Virus record (IMG/VR): IMGVR_UViG_3300025687_000075
Coordinates: 1 to 46,985 of that record
Reading direction: 5' to 3' (one strand)
Length of the DNA stretch: 46,985 nucleotides
From: a virus
The notes below the pieces were generated by a model that was given only the letters and a program-made list of their open reading frames with translations, did not search any database and was not told the DNA's origin. Shown in pieces: positions 25,331-30,986 of the stretch; the stretch's first letter is position 1; every line of letters starts with the position of its first letter. The position numbers and the translations under genes are program-made.

Positions 25331-25438
25331 TTCTATAAGGATTATTTAACTTATTCTGGTTTCAGGGTACTTTTTACCTTTTTTTCGTGTTAGAGGTATG
25401 TTTACTATATAATACCTTATAGGAAACTGAAAAATTTA

Positions 25439-25460
25439 TACGGTGATAGCCTTCACCGTA
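25439..25460. promoter_or_regulatory. hairpin in terS leader
   Basis: TACGGTGA (25439-25446), loop of six, TCACCGTA (25453-25460): eight perfect pairs, ending 21 bases before the terS start. A weaker AGGTAT/ATACCT stem lies just upstream around a TATAAT-like sequence (about 25394-25417). There is no T-run. It may influence terS translation or be an RNA- or protein-binding site. Confidence 0.5.
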
Positions 25461-25481
25461 AACTTGTGGTAGAGTAGATCC

Positions 25482-25976
25482 ATGAAAAGATTAACTAGAT
25501 TAGGAGCCAAGCTTACAGCAAAACAAAGAAGTTTTTGTGAGATTTATGTTGCTAATTATCCTGACATGACCAAAACACAAGCTGCTGAACAAGCCGGGTA
25601 TAGCAAAGCAATTGCTTCTAAAACTGGTTCTAATTTAACTAACCCTGATTTAAATCCCGCTGTAGTTTCTTACATGGAAATTCTTAGAGATCAGAAGTCA
25701 GGTTATTTTAAAGATTATTTAAGACATTTAAAAAGATTAGATATTTTATCAAAAAAAGCAGAAAACAAAGGCCAGTATGCTGCAGCAGTAAATGCAGAAT
25801 TTAGATTAGGGCAAGCTGCAGGATTTTATGTGGATCGAGCTGAAATAAAAGTTGAAGATTTATCAGCAATGAGTAAAGAAGAATTGATTGAACAAATTAA
25901 AAAACTTCAAGATGAAATACCACAAGCCAATGTTATCGAAGTCCCAGCAGAAGAAACTCCAGAATCTAAAGACTGA
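25482..25976 (+). CDS. terS: terminase small subunit
   Basis: A 164-residue protein of the Terminase_2 type. LTAKQRSFCEIYVANYPDMT followed by TQAAEQAGYSKAIASKTGSN is the N-terminal helix-turn-helix that recognises the packaging site. A coiled-coil oligomerisation region follows (DYLRHLKRLDILSKKAENKG), and an acidic C-terminus probably contacts the large subunit. The large subunit gene is not adjacent but 5.1 kb away (31052), separated by the islet and the structured RNA region, an unusual arrangement. Confidence 0.9.
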   Translation: MKRLTRLGAKLTAKQRSFCEIYVANYPDMTKTQAAEQAGYSKAIASKTGSNLTNPDLNPAVVSYMEILRDQKSGYFKDYLRHLKRLDILSKKAENKGQYAAAVNAEFRLGQAAGFYVDRAEIKVEDLSAMSKEELIEQIKKLQDEIPQANVIEVPAEETPESKD

Positions 25977-26136
25977 GAGAGAATGGTGGAATTTATTTCA
26001 CGAAGTACACAATGGACACTTGATGGGTTCATCTGTGGGATCTGTAGAGGTGCAAGTTCATGAAGAAAAAAATAAAAATAGGATACGACGACATAAAAAT
26101 TTTAAAGGTGGATTTCACTCCTCAAAAATTAAATGA
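25930..26136 (+). CDS. overlapping small ORF between terS and protease gene
   Basis: A 68-residue frame in +1 relative to terS, overlapping terS by 47 bases and the next gene by 77. Its central part (REWWNLFHEVHNGHLMGSSV) looks protein-like and covers 26 codons that are otherwise intergenic. No ribosome-binding site is clear. It could also be a frameshifted extension of terS. Evidence is moderate at best. Confidence 0.4.
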   Translation: MLSKSQQKKLQNLKTEREWWNLFHEVHNGHLMGSSVGSVEVQVHEEKNKNRIRRHKNFKGGFHSSKIK

Positions 26137-26506
26137 GGCATTAGGAGAATTTAAAGCTTCTTCTTCAGTTATTGAAATTGCAAGAGGAATGACTCCAAGA
26201 CAAGAGGCCAATACCCTTTTACATGAAGTTTTACATGGTTGTGTATATCAAACTGGGCTAAATTCTGATGGGGGAGCCTTATCTAGAGATGATACTGAAG
26301 AACAAACTGTAAATGCACTTGCTAATTCTTTCTCGCAAGTTATAAGAGATAATAAGTGGTTTTTACCATACCTACAAAATGCTATTTTAGGGGGACTTGA
26401 TGGCACTGAAAAAAGCCGAATCAAAACTGTATCAAAGAATAAAAAAACACATAAAAGACGCGCACTTTCAAAGAATAGAAACAAGTACACTTCAAGGAGT
26501 TCCTGA
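26060..26506 (+). CDS. small HExxH zinc metallopeptidase-like protein
   Basis: A 148-residue protein with HEVLHG, the zincin motif (H55, E56, H59), preceded by RQEANTLL. A downstream DDTEEQTVNALANSF helix may supply the third zinc ligand (Glu), as in compact zincins. The C-terminus is lysine-rich and overlaps the next gene by 107 bases, so its sequence may be constrained by overlap. It is encoded beside terS; a role in virion maturation or in clearing a host protein is possible, unproven. Confidence 0.7.
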   Translation: MKKKIKIGYDDIKILKVDFTPQKLNEALGEFKASSSVIEIARGMTPRQEANTLLHEVLHGCVYQTGLNSDGGALSRDDTEEQTVNALANSFSQVIRDNKWFLPYLQNAILGGLDGTEKSRIKTVSKNKKTHKRRALSKNRNKYTSRSS

Positions 26507-26774
26507 TATAAATTACTGTATTGATGGCGTTGAAGGATGGATCGAATTAAAGGTAAATCGAGGTAAACTAACTCGCTTCCAGAAGGTCTGGATTTATACC
26601 AGATTGAAACATCACGGGCGTGTTTTTATCTTGATTTCCGTACCCAAGGAGAGAGCACTGAAACTTTTCAAACCGGGACTCGCAACCCGTGACCCTCTTG
26701 CCGATCCACCGATTCGCGTATTACGGGAGCCGATCAACTGGCAAAATTTAAAAAATTTTTTAAAAAATTTATAA
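26400..26774 (+). CDS. VRR-NUC-like nuclease
   Basis: A 124-residue protein starting at ATG 26400 after AGGGGG. The PD-(D/E)XK core of VRR-NUC enzymes is visible: LQGVPDINYC (G33, P35, D36) and GWIELKV (E49, K51), followed by a helix with RFQKVWIYTRL. Stand-alone VRR-NUC proteins in phages act as structure-specific nucleases, possibly on replication or packaging intermediates. Overlap of 107 bases with the metallopeptidase gene is unusually long. Confidence 0.85.
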   Translation: MALKKAESKLYQRIKKHIKDAHFQRIETSTLQGVPDINYCIDGVEGWIELKVNRGKLTRFQKVWIYTRLKHHGRVFILISVPKERALKLFKPGLATRDPLADPPIRVLREPINWQNLKNFLKNL

Positions 26775-26782
26775 AATAATTG

Positions 26783-26812
26783 TTGACATTAAATCCCATG
26801 ATGATAAAAGGA
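26783..26812 (+). promoter_or_regulatory. promoter ahead of the structured RNA island
   Basis: TTGACA (26783-26788) is followed by a 16-base spacer holding ATCCCATG (26793-26800), the reverse CATGGGAT element, then a poor -10 (TAAAAG, 26805-26810). On the minus strand TATCAT directly precedes CATGGGAT. Transcription would begin near 26815, into the island. Confidence 0.5.
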
Positions 26813-26814
26813 TA

Positions 26815-27330
26815 ATTGGTAGTTCGATTTAAAACTTTTTTATAGCTCCTGTTTTTTATCGACTACGAACGGGTCGACGGTCGACTTTTGACCGAGTTAA
26901 CCGTCGATGCCATCCCTGACCACTAGCGTGGGTATACACACGAGACGCTCAGGTGGTTCTAGTGGTCTGGGATCCGGGTAACTCTATCCTATCGGTAAAT
27001 GTTGTTGCCCGGGTCAACTTCTGGTCTAGTCGCAGCTTCGAGCCGGGACACCCCAGAAGAATTAGTAAAGTGGTGTTAGGACCCATACTAATCGATCCCG
27101 ACCCGGTAGCCTGGGTCGGGGTCACTTTTAAGACTGGGTCGGCCAGATCCAACGGTAGGCGCTAGTGCATAGAATTTTTGCTAGAGGCAAATGACCCAGT
27201 CTTAAATAATTACTGATAGTAATTTGTTGGACCATTGCACATGCTTGTCTAGTCGACTTGCAAGCATTATTGGTTACAGCCTCACTGAAAGGTGATGGTC
27301 CTACTAATTACCCAGTTCCTAATTATCAAT
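26815..27330 (+). ncRNA. candidate large structured non-coding RNA
   Basis: About 500 bases, roughly half G+C by my count over two lines, inside an AT-rich genome and without a credible coding frame. Helices read by eye: 26874-26881 with 26900-26907 (8 bp); 26912-26926 with 26959-26973 (14 bp, one T/T mismatch); 26974-26982 with 27004-27012 (9 bp). Also 27018-27024 with 27053-27059 (7); 27097-27104 with 27113-27120 (8, perfect); 27127-27140 with 27193-27206 (14, perfect). Then 27207-27235 with 27295-27325 (5+4+6+7 bp, with internal loops) and 27241-27247 with 27261-27267 (7). These are nested or side by side, as in a folded RNA. Strand is inferred from the promoter. It resembles large phage RNAs such as GOLLD or ROOL only in general style. 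Confidence 0.7.
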
Positions 27331-27341
27331 AAATTTTTTAG

Positions 27342-27377
27342 TTGACATTTATATTTATAGTCTTATATTCATGGGAT
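27342..27377 (+). promoter_or_regulatory. promoter with CATGGGAT element, gp88-like gene
   Basis: TTGACA (27342-27347), 16 bases, TATATT (27364-27369), then CATGGGAT (27370-27377) at the expected transcription start. GGAAGGAAAT precedes the ATG at 27398, so this message has a short leader. Confidence 0.7.
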
Positions 27378-27397
27378 AACTAACAAAGGAAGGAAAT

Positions 27398-28078
27398 ATG
27401 TTGTTACAAGTAAATACAAATTGGAAAACAATCAAGTCAATGAAGTACGGGGTTTTAACCGGGATCCTATACCTAGCTCCCCATAAAACTAGCGGCAAAA
27501 ATGTTTGTCCCTGGGCTTCGCCTGGGTGTATCGATGGCTGCCTCTATAAAGCCGGGCGTGGTCAGATGATTTCGGTACAGTCGGCCCGAATTAGAAAAAC
27601 GCTGGCCTTTTTTAAAGATCGTACTAAATTTTTGGCTGAGCTGCATAGTGATATAACTATATTATTACGCCGGGCTAAAAAGAAAAATATGAAACTGGCG
27701 ATTCGTTTGAATGGTACTTCTGATTTGCCTTGGGAGAAATATTTATATCAAGGCAAAAATTTAATGGACCATTTCCCGACAGTGACATTTTACGATTACA
27801 CCAAAGGAGATAATCGGATCCATGACAATCAGCCTAGCAATTATCATCTGACTTTTTCACGATCCGAAACAAATGAAAAGGAAGCTTTTAAACTAATTAA
27901 AAAGTCACCAGTCGCGGTTGTCTTTAAAGATAAATTACCGAAGCTTTATAAGAAATACAAAGTTATTAATGGTGATTTACATGACATGCGATTTAAAAAT
28001 AAATCAAATGTGGTTGTTGGCTTACTTGCTAAAGGTCGAGCAAAACAAGATAAATACGGTTTCACGGTTTCCGCTTAA
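27398..28078 (+). CDS. gp88/DUF7227-like phage protein
   Basis: A 226-residue protein. CPWASPGCIDGCLYKAGRG carries four cysteines in a compact cluster; RLNGTSDLPWEKY, FYDYTK, NYHLTFSRSE and VVFKDKLP follow in the order known from gp88-like conserved phage proteins. The cysteines suggest a metal or Fe-S site; the family has no agreed biochemical function. It is driven by its own CATGGGAT promoter directly after the structured RNA island and ends in a strong terminator, so it is a self-contained unit. Confidence 0.8.
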   Translation: MLLQVNTNWKTIKSMKYGVLTGILYLAPHKTSGKNVCPWASPGCIDGCLYKAGRGQMISVQSARIRKTLAFFKDRTKFLAELHSDITILLRRAKKKNMKLAIRLNGTSDLPWEKYLYQGKNLMDHFPTVTFYDYTKGDNRIHDNQPSNYHLTFSRSETNEKEAFKLIKKSPVAVVFKDKLPKLYKKYKVINGDLHDMRFKNKSNVVVGLLAKGRAKQDKYGFTVSA

Positions 28079-28085
28079 CTGTATC

Positions 28086-28127
28086 CTTCCGAGCGGGAAG
28101 AAGGGGCGAGTAATCGCCCCTTTTTTT
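28086..28127 (+). terminator. intrinsic terminator after gp88-like gene
   Basis: A small hairpin CTTCC/GGAAG (28086-28100) is followed by AGGGGCGA (28102-28109), loop GTAA, TCGCCCCT (28114-28121) and a run of seven T. The eight-pair GNRA-capped stem with T-run is a textbook intrinsic terminator; it lies between convergent genes. Confidence 0.9.
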
Positions 28128-28135
28128 ATTTTTAA

Positions 28136-28381
28136 TTAATCTCTAAAAACTGGAATAATTGGCAAGTCTTTTAGATTTGTAGCAATCGCTCCCGCGTCAT
28201 TGCCTTCATCATCAGCTTGAGGCGTTAGGACAACGCCATTTGATAAATAGATTTCGCAAGGTTGAGTATCCCATCCAAAATATTCTTCTGTCTTTTCGGG
28301 ACTTAACCATTTGACATCTTTTATAGTTTGCCCGACAAGGTGCTTTCGCACCTTGTCTAGCCATAATTTATTATTACTCAT
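28136..28381 (-). CDS. conserved small phage protein
   Basis: An 81-residue protein: LVGQTIKDVKWLSPEK, FGWDTQPCEIYLSNGVVLTP and DDEGNDAGAI give a compact beta-rich protein with an acidic loop that might bind metal. The pattern is familiar from phage and plasmid hypothetical proteins. It is translated after, and coupled to, the 28381-28737 gene (overlapping start and stop). Confidence 0.65.
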   Translation of the reverse strand: MSNNKLWLDKVRKHLVGQTIKDVKWLSPEKTEEYFGWDTQPCEIYLSNGVVLTPQADDEGNDAGAIATNLKDLPIIPVFRD

Positions 28382-28737
28382 TATCGATCCCTCCTTATTT
28401 CGATTTTATCATCATTAACATTTTTAGCAAATGTTAACATATGCCAAACGGCGAGATCATAGGGCTTTCGATTAGTTTTACAAAAATCAAAAGCGAGATC
28501 CATGCCATTGTAATATTGTTTACGCTTTCGAAAGTCTTTAAAGAGTAAAAAAGTTTCATGCTCATTGTCGCCAATGCCATTAAACTGTATGTACTCATTT
28601 AACTTATGAACTGGAGTTTCATTTTTTATGATTTCTCCGTCAAAGTTTTCAACGATGTAGTCGTATTCATCTTTGATTTTTGACCACTCGTTATCATCAA
28701 AGGGCTTTTTATAAGTCCAATAGTTAGTGTATCCCAT
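28381..28737 (-). CDS. conserved small phage protein (MGYTNYW-type)
   Basis: A 118-residue protein beginning MGYTNYW, a start seen in a widespread group of phage proteins. A central FNGIGDNEHETFLL and RKPYDLAVWHML follow. It has the GGAGGATACA leader shared by four genes of this islet. No enzymatic motif is visible. The function is unknown. Confidence 0.7.
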   Translation of the reverse strand: MGYTNYWTYKKPFDDNEWSKIKDEYDYIVENFDGEIIKNETPVHKLNEYIQFNGIGDNEHETFLLFKDFRKRKQYYNGMDLAFDFCKTNRKPYDLAVWHMLTFAKNVNDDKIEIRRDR

Positions 28738-28823
28738 AATGTATCCTCCTATTTTTTTTTATGGTTATGTATTGACTTTATATGATCATGGGATATAGTC
28801 AACTAAAAAATGGAGGATACAAA
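28738..28823. promoter_or_regulatory. overlapping divergent promoters with CATGGGAT element
   Basis: Rightward: TATGAT (28781-28786) directly followed by CATGGGAT (28787-28794); the -35 region is poor. Leftward: TTGACT (28802-28797), 16 bases, TAAAGT (28780-28775), with the same element inside its spacer. Both messages carry a GGAGGATACA ribosome-binding leader. One bound protein could switch both directions. Confidence 0.65.
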
Positions 28824-29036
28824 ATGAAACTAGAAACAGTTAAAATGTGCGTTGATAATGGGTTAAAAGTTTTTAACTCAAGTAAAGCATATGAAGTAAA
28901 AAAAGATAATCTAGGTCAATACTTAGTTATCTGTAAACATAATAATTATACTGTAGGGCTTGAAGGTATGCCTCAAGAAAATTATTTTGTTTGTAATTTT
29001 GAAGAAATCAAAAAAGGAGATTGTCATCATGGGTAG
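28824..29036 (+). CDS. small hypothetical protein
   Basis: A 70-residue protein starting at ATG 28824 after GGAGGATACAAA; the longer frame from 28782 would include the promoter. The sequence is mixed alpha/beta (LETVKMCVDNGLKVFNSSK; QYLVICKHNNYTVGLEG). No family is recognised. It overlaps the next gene by 8 bases. Confidence 0.65.
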   Translation: MKLETVKMCVDNGLKVFNSSKAYEVKKDNLGQYLVICKHNNYTVGLEGMPQENYFVCNFEEIKKGDCHHG

Positions 29037-29421
29037 ATACTATAGTGGAGACATTGAAGGCAAATTTTGGGTTGCTGTTCAATCAAGTGCTGACGCTGAC
29101 TTTTTTGGTGTCGAGGGTCATTCAAATTATTTAAGTTATTATTTTGATAAGGATAATCTAGAGGACATCAAAAAAGGTGTAGCCAAATGTAAAAAATCTT
29201 TAGGTAAACATAAAAAAATACTTGATGACTTTTTTGCGAAAAATGATGGTTGGAATGACGACATGATAACCACCTATTATAAAGATAATCATAATATGGT
29301 GGTTAAAGGTTACACTAAAATCAAAACTCTTTTAGAGTGGTATGCTCGACTTCATTTAGGAGAACAAATCCAAAAGTGTGTTGAAGATACAGGTGAATGT
29401 GCCTTTGAGGCGGAACTCTAA
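29029..29421 (+). CDS. conserved phage protein (MGRYYSGDIEGKFW-type)
   Basis: A 130-residue protein starting at ATG 29029 behind AAAGGAG. The N-terminus GRYYSGDIEGKFWVAVQSS followed by DADFFG is distinctive and recurs in phage and mobile-element proteins of unknown function. The remainder is helical, with a lysine-rich middle and LEWYARLHLGEQIQKCVEDT. It ends in a strong terminator. Confidence 0.75.
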   Translation: MGRYYSGDIEGKFWVAVQSSADADFFGVEGHSNYLSYYFDKDNLEDIKKGVAKCKKSLGKHKKILDDFFAKNDGWNDDMITTYYKDNHNMVVKGYTKIKTLLEWYARLHLGEQIQKCVEDTGECAFEAEL

Positions 29422-29430
29422 AAAAATTAA

Positions 29431-29457
29431 AGGGAGGGTTCAACCCTCCCTTTTTTT
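29431..29457. terminator. bidirectional intrinsic terminator
   Basis: AGGGAGGG (29431-29438), loop TTCAA, CCCTCCCT (29444-29451), then a run of T; A-rich sequence before the stem lets it work for the reverse gene as well. It lies between convergent genes. Confidence 0.9.
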
Positions 29458-29638
29458 ATCTTTTATTTAAATAATTTATTCTATCGTCGATCCTACCGAA
29501 CGCGGAAATTTTGATTTCCTCTAATGTACTGGTAGAATTTTTTGGGTAAAAAGTTATAAAATCGTCATCCTTTTCACACGTGATTTTTTTAGTGTCAAAA
29601 TCCATTCCAATTGAATAACCTTTATATTTATATTTCAT
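29456..29638 (-). CDS. small hypothetical protein
   Basis: A 60-residue beta-rich protein (MKYKYKGYSIGMDFDTKKI) ending in a short basic helix. It is second in a leftward pair, separated from the upstream gene by a 7-bp hairpin. No clear ribosome-binding site or family. Existence rests on an uninterrupted frame, sensible composition and position before a terminator. Confidence 0.5.
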   Translation of the reverse strand: MKYKYKGYSIGMDFDTKKITCEKDDDFITFYPKNSTSTLEEIKISAFGRIDDRINYLNKR

Positions 29639-29648
29639 GATTTGTTAT

Positions 29649-29666
29649 GAGGGGATTGCTCCCCTC
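29649..29666. terminator. hairpin between two leftward genes
   Basis: GAGGGGA (29649-29655), loop TTGC, TCCCCTC (29660-29666): seven perfect pairs. No T-run follows on the minus strand, so it is more likely a partial terminator or processing hairpin that sets the ratio of the two genes. Confidence 0.5.
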
Positions 29667-29675
29667 ACTCCTCTA

Positions 29676-29948
29676 TTAGTAATTTAAGTTGATTGTAATG
29701 GAAGTTATTCTTCCGTCTTTATTGTAATTACCTTTGACATTATAAAACCCGTCGCCGTGTAATGTTGGAATAACTAACCCGACTTCAGCACCATATTTAT
29801 TTATAAGTTGTTTCGGGTCGTTGCCATTACATATCATGTCATCATAAGTAATGCCTTTGTTATGACCACTCATTTCAACATAACAAGGGTCAGTGATTAG
29901 GAGTTGACCACTGTCAACCCCTGTCCCTCCTAGTAATTGTTTTTTCAT
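29676..29948 (-). CDS. conserved phage protein (DSGQLLITDPCY-type)
   Basis: A 90-residue protein starting at the ATG at 29948 behind GGAGGATACAAAA. The longer frame begins inside that ribosome-binding site. GVDSGQLLITDPCYV is a signature I associate with small phage and bacterial proteins of DUF4241-like type. GDGFYNVKGNYNKDGRI follows as a beta hairpin. The function is unknown. Confidence 0.7.
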   Translation of the reverse strand: MKKQLLGGTGVDSGQLLITDPCYVEMSGHNKGITYDDMICNGNDPKQLINKYGAEVGLVIPTLHGDGFYNVKGNYNKDGRITSITINLNY

Positions 29949-29973
29949 TTTTGTATCCTCCATTTTTATTTAA

Positions 29974-30006
29974 TTGACATCCTAGCATCATAAGATATTA
30001 TGTCAA
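29974..30006. promoter_or_regulatory. palindromic bidirectional promoter
   Basis: TTGACA (29974-29979), 16 bases, TATTAT (29996-30001) rightward; on the minus strand TTGACA (30006-30001), 16 bases, TAGGAT (29984-29979) leftward. Each -35 box overlaps the other promoter's -10 box by one base. Both products then have GGAGGATACA leaders. Confidence 0.75.
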
Positions 30007-30030
30007 CATATTAATCAATAGGAGGATACA

Positions 30031-30339
30031 ATGAGTAATGATAAAAAAGTGATAATGTTTAATGACCTTAAAAAAGGAGACATTATAAAATCAAATCAAT
30101 TAGGAATACTTTGCGAGGGTGTTTTAATGGAGTCTGTTAATCAAGGTCGAGGATTAAAGACTACAATTTTAATTGATGCTAAAGGCTCTCAAATCGGGTT
30201 CTTTGATGAGATGGGCTCAATATATGCTTATCAGATTAAAGAGGTTAAGAGGGGCAATGAGTGGTTAGACGTTGCCCATAAACCTAATGCTAAATTGTTA
30301 AGAACTCAAATAATGAATAATGTATTATTTGGAGATTAA
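30031..30339 (+). CDS. small hypothetical protein
   Basis: A 102-residue protein after GGAGGATACA. FNDLKKGDIIKSNQLGIL and the following strands suggest a small beta-barrel-like fold (KGD followed by strands), and the C-terminus is helical. No known family is recognised. It ends in its own terminator, so it is a single-gene cassette. Confidence 0.65.
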   Translation: MSNDKKVIMFNDLKKGDIIKSNQLGILCEGVLMESVNQGRGLKTTILIDAKGSQIGFFDEMGSIYAYQIKEVKRGNEWLDVAHKPNAKLLRTQIMNNVLFGD

Positions 30340-30351
30340 TTAATAAAACTT

Positions 30352-30390
30352 AAACCCTCTAATAATTAATTTTGTTAGAGGGTTTTTTAA
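30352..30390 (+). terminator. intrinsic terminator
   Basis: AAACCCTCTAA (30352-30362) pairs with TTAGAGGGTTT (30375-30385): 11 perfect pairs, 12-base loop, running into T. Confidence 0.88.
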
Positions 30391-30391
30391 T

Positions 30392-30476
30392 AACTGGACA
30401 TACAACTCCAGGTTGTGCCCGGCTTGGTCCCGAGTTAATCTGATCCGGGTACAACTCTAGGTTGTGCAAACCAGTT
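30392..30476. ncRNA. cloverleaf-like element with an 18-base direct repeat
   Basis: TACAACTCCAGGTTGTGC (30401-30418) recurs at 30450-30467 with one change. Each copy folds as ACAAC, 5-base loop, GTTGT. Between them CCCGG (30418-30422) pairs with CCGGG (30445-30449), and the whole is closed by AACTGG (30392-30397) with CCAGTT (30471-30476). That gives a closing stem and three arms in 85 bases. It lacks the T-loop, anticodon and acceptor features of a tRNA. It lies after a terminator and before a CATGGGAT site; transcription is not shown. Confidence 0.55.
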
Positions 30477-30512
30477 TAGAATTATTCTAAAAGATAATTA
30501 AAATAAGTGTTG

Positions 30513-30526
30513 TATGTTCATGGGAT
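30513..30526 (+). promoter_or_regulatory. TATGTT-CATGGGAT promoter element
   Basis: TATGTT (30513-30518) abuts CATGGGAT (30519-30526), the arrangement seen at three other rightward sites. No good -35 hexamer stands at the usual distance. It would serve the gene at 30583 with a leader of about 55 bases. Confidence 0.5.
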
Positions 30527-30582
30527 ATCATTATAATAAAACTATGTTTTATATTAACATTAACTTAACAATGGAGGAAACA

Positions 30583-30903
30583 ATGCAAAATATAAAAACA
30601 TCAAAAAAACAATTATTCAAAAATCAATTACAATTAATCAAACAGATTTTTGAAATTAGAAAACAAAAAAAAGAATTAACACAGTTAGAAAAAATGCTAA
30701 TTGATAATGTTAAGACTTTTAAAAAAGAGTGTCCAATTACTCGAACGGATACAGACGGGTCGAAGTATGTGTTAGATATTTCTGAACAGACTCGTAACGT
30801 ATTTAATCAATCATTATTTAAAGAACAGAATAATGATTTGTTTTATAAATATGTTAGCCCTCAATTAGTCGAGATTGTTAAAGTCGATAAAAGAAATCAA
30901 TAA
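30583..30903 (+). CDS. small helical hypothetical protein
   Basis: A 106-residue protein starting at ATG 30583 after GGAGGAAACA. A longer frame from 30514 starts in the promoter element. The N-terminal half is a lysine-rich helix (QLFKNQLQLIKQIFEIRKQK), the second half mixed. No family is recognised. It is followed by a 10-bp hairpin. Confidence 0.6.
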   Translation: MQNIKTSKKQLFKNQLQLIKQIFEIRKQKKELTQLEKMLIDNVKTFKKECPITRTDTDGSKYVLDISEQTRNVFNQSLFKEQNNDLFYKYVSPQLVEIVKVDKRNQ

Positions 30904-30914
30904 TAACTTTTTAA

Positions 30915-30986
30915 ACTCAAGCCCGTTAGGGCTTGAGTCCCCAAAAATCCACTGCAAAAAATTTGACCCCCCACCCCCCTTTTTTT
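30915..30986 (+). terminator. hairpin plus C-tract and T-tract before terL
   Basis: ACTCAAGCCC (30915-30924), loop GTTA, GGGCTTGAGT (30929-30938): ten perfect pairs without an immediate T-run. About 30 bases later come two runs of six C separated by one A (30967-30979), followed by T's. A second small stem TTGAGT/ACTCAA (31018-31032) lies in the terL leader. The hairpin probably ends or weakens islet transcription. Confidence 0.6.

Noticed and set aside
25100-25393. 97-codon frame starting with TTG
   Set aside because: Begins in the promoter region and runs through the GC-rich structured element; aromatic and Cys-rich nonsense-like composition. The 34-codon frame in another phase is better supported.
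26949-27165. Opposed open frames of 60-70 codons in the GC island
   Set aside because: GC-rich sequence has few stop codons; both strands are open at once, the peptides lack structure, and the region is better explained by RNA helices.
28731-28742. ATGGGATAC at the start of the 28737 gene as another element copy
   Set aside because: It is the coding start (Met-Gly-Tyr) and lacks the leading C and the preceding TAT hexamer.
30392-30476. tRNA gene
   Set aside because: A cloverleaf-like layout exists, but there is no T-loop GTTCRA, no plausible anticodon arm and the acceptor stem is wrong.
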